Shown: positions 12,321 to 14,040 of the stretch, one piece after another | Position numbering within the stretch: the stretch's first letter is position 1 | How the letters are laid out: every line of letters starts with the position of its first letter | DNA from: Caulobacter sp. | GTDB lineage: Bacteria > Pseudomonadota > Alphaproteobacteria > Caulobacterales > Caulobacteraceae | DNA length: 14,040 nt | NCBI GenBank assembly: GCA_014378155.1 | Contig: JACMOF010000563.1 | Location: forward strand, 1-14,040 | Direction: 5' to 3' | Program-made: the position numbers and the translations under genes | Notes under the pieces: model-generated | What the model was told of the DNA's origin: nothing | The model's database searches: none | The model's input: the letters and a program-made list of their open reading frames with translations, nothing else

Positions 12321-12345
12321 CTTCCGTCTCACCAAGCCGCGAAGC

Positions 12346-13755
12346 TTAGCACTTGTAGTACATGTCGAATTCGACCGGGTGCGGGTGCAGTTGCAGGCGC
12401 ATCACTTCTTCCATTTTCAGCTCGATGTAGCTGTCGATGAAGTCGTCATCCATGACCCCGCCGGCCTTCAGGAAGGCGCGGTCCTTGTCGAGGTTCTCCA
12501 GGGCTTCGCGGAGCGAACCGCAGACTTCCGGGATCTTCTTCTGCTCGCGCGGCGGCAGGTCGTACAGGTTCTTGTCGGCGGGCGCGCCCGGATCGATCTT
12601 GTTGTTGATACCGTCCAGGCCCGCCATCAGCAGCGCCGTGAAGGTCAGGTACGGGTTGCCCATCGGGTCGGGGAAGCGGGCTTCCAGACGCTTGCCCTTG
12701 GGCGAGTCGACGTGCGGGATGCGGATCGAGGCCGAGCGGTTGCGGGCCGAATAGGCCAGCTTCACCGGGGCTTCATAGCCGGGCACCAGGCGCTTGTACG
12801 AGTTGGTGGTGGAGTTCGAGAACGCGTTGATCGCCTTGGCGTGCTTGATGATGCCGCCGATGTACCACAGGCACATGTCCGACAGGCCCGCGTACTTGTC
12901 GCCGGCGAACAGCGGCTTGCCGTCGCCCCAGATCGACTGGTGCACGTGCATGCCCGAGCCGTTGTCGCCGAACATTGGCTTGGCCATGAAGGTGGCCGTC
13001 TTGCCATAGGCGTGGGCCACGTTGTGGATCACGTACTTGTAGAGCTGCAGGCGGTCGGCCATCACCACCATGGTGTCGAACTTCAGGCCAAGTTCGTGCT
13101 GGGCGGGCGCCACTTCGTGGTGATGCTTTTCCGGCTTCATGCCGAGTTCGCCCATCACGGCCAGCATTTCGCCGCGCAGGTCCTGGGCGCTATCGACCGG
13201 ATTGACCGGGAAATAGCCGCCCTTGGGGCCCGGGCGGTGGCCCATGTTGCCTTCGGGATAGGTCCTGCCGGTGTTCGTCGGCAGTTCGCTGGCGTCGTAG
13301 CTGTAGCCGGTGTTGTGCGGGTCAGTGGACCACTTGACGTCATCGAAGATGAAGAACTCGGCTTCCGGGCCAAAGAACACCGTGTCGCCGATGCCCGAGG
13401 CCTTGACGTAGTTCAGGGCGGCCTTGGAGATCGAGCGAGGGTCGCGGTTGTAGGGGGTGCCGTCGTCGGGGTTCACCACGTCGCAGAACAGGCACAGCGT
13501 GGTCTGCTGGTAGAAGGGGTCGATGATCGCGGTCGACAGGTCGGGACGCAGCTTCATGTCCGACTCGTTGATGGCCTTCCAGCCGGCGATCGACGAGCCG
13601 TCGAACATGGTGCCGTCGTTCAGGAAGTCATCGTCGACCAGATCAATGTCGAAGGTGACGTGCTGCATCTTGCCGCGAACGTCGGTGAAGCGAACGTCAA
13701 CATACTTGACGTCCTTTTCCTTGATCATATCCAGGATTTGCTTGGCGGTGCTCAT
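12346..13755 (-). CDS. glnA: Glutamine synthetase type I GlnA
   Basis: GlnA makes glutamine from glutamate, ammonia and ATP and is the main entry point for ammonium. The 469-residue product is of normal GSI length. It has the FDGSSIAGW loop (51-59), the [10 protein letters not shown] catalytic segment (129-138), [14 protein letters not shown] (210-223), [13 protein letters not shown] (262-274) and [20 protein letters not shown] (345-364). Tyr398 in NLYDLPP matches the adenylylated tyrosine of the GSI-beta class, so GlnE-type covalent control is likely. GGGGA with a normal spacing precedes the ATG at 13755. It lies 39 bases after glnB, in the usual glnBA operon order, and ends at a clear terminator. 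The promoter would be upstream of glnB, outside the window. Confidence 0.97.
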   Translation of the reverse strand: MSTAKQILDMIKEKDVKYVDVRFTDVRGKMQHVTFDIDLVDDDFLNDGTMFDGSSIAGWKAINESDMKLRPDLSTAIIDPFYQQTTLCLFCDVVNPDDGTPYNRDPRSISKAALNYVKASGIGDTVFFGPEAEFFIFDDVKWSTDPHNTGYSYDASELPTNTGRTYPEGNMGHRPGPKGGYFPVNPVDSAQDLRGEMLAVMGELGMKPEKHHHEVAPAQHELGLKFDTMVVMADRLQLYKYVIHNVAHAYGKTATFMAKPMFGDNGSGMHVHQSIWGDGKPLFAGDKYAGLSDMCLWYIGGIIKHAKAINAFSNSTTNSYKRLVPGYEAPVKLAYSARNRSASIRIPHVDSPKGKRLEARFPDPMGNPYLTFTALLMAGLDGINNKIDPGAPADKNLYDLPPREQKKIPEVCGSLREALENLDKDRAFLKAGGVMDDDFIDSYIELKMEEVMRLQLHPHPVEFDMYYKC

Positions 13756-13794
13756 AGTTATCCCCTTTGAGCGTTAAGCGGTGACAGCCCGGGC

Positions 13795-14040
<246 letters not shown>

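Noticed and set aside
12379..13770. 463-codon plus-strand frame over glnA
   Set aside because: Shadow of glnA; low-complexity Val/His/Gly/Arg-rich sequence without a motif.

Overview
The window looks like chromosomal DNA from a high-GC alphaproteobacterium of the Caulobacter/Phenylobacterium type. The evidence is the protein sequences, the strong G/C bias at third codon positions, a sigma-73-type promoter (CTATATC -10 box), a UrcA-family periplasmic protein, intergenic repeats carrying CcrM-type GANTC sites, and the glnB-glnA and recO-parC pairs. I see no phage, plasmid, transposase, CRISPR array or RNA gene. It is mostly housekeeping DNA, and the unusual content is in the intergenic repeats and at gene ends.

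Layout. Positions 1-142 (minus) are the start of an unrecognised, probably membrane-associated protein. A tight minus-strand operon follows: pyrE (1494-2078), pdxJ (733-1488) and acpS (314-736), covering pyrimidine, pyridoxal phosphate and acyl-carrier-protein maturation. The last ten codons and the stop of acpS lie inside an intergenic repeat. Diverging from pyrE across only 55 bp are a Nudix hydrolase, recO and then parC (topoisomerase IV subunit A). A 139-bp palindromic repeat separates recO from parC. After parC comes a 101-bp inverted repeat with a GATTC site in one arm, then an exported SxxK serine hydrolase (beta-lactamase/esterase fold). A terminator and a third kind of repeat separate it from a small exported UrcA-family protein on the minus strand.

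The second half holds parE (topoisomerase IV subunit B, minus). A divergent lipoprotein with a Kazal protease-inhibitor domain follows, then a Tat-exported ABM-fold protein. An AraC/GyrI-type regulator on the opposite strand appears to have lost its stop codon and reads antisense through the ABM gene. Last are glnA, with a clear terminator, and the C-terminal part of glnB (nitrogen assimilation operon, minus).

Themes. Both topoisomerase IV subunit genes lie within about 5 kb of each other, and each has a GANTC site within about 20 bp of its start codon. Three different repeats coincide with gene boundaries (acpS stop, UrcA stop, serine hydrolase ribosome-binding region). From memory of related genomes, pyrE-pdxJ-acpS usually continues into lepB-rnc-era-recO-parC on one strand, so the divergent arrangement here suggests a past rearrangement. 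I found no clear undescribed multi-gene system. The best leads are the modular repeat family with compensatory hairpin changes, the repeat-captured gene ends and the AraC stop loss.
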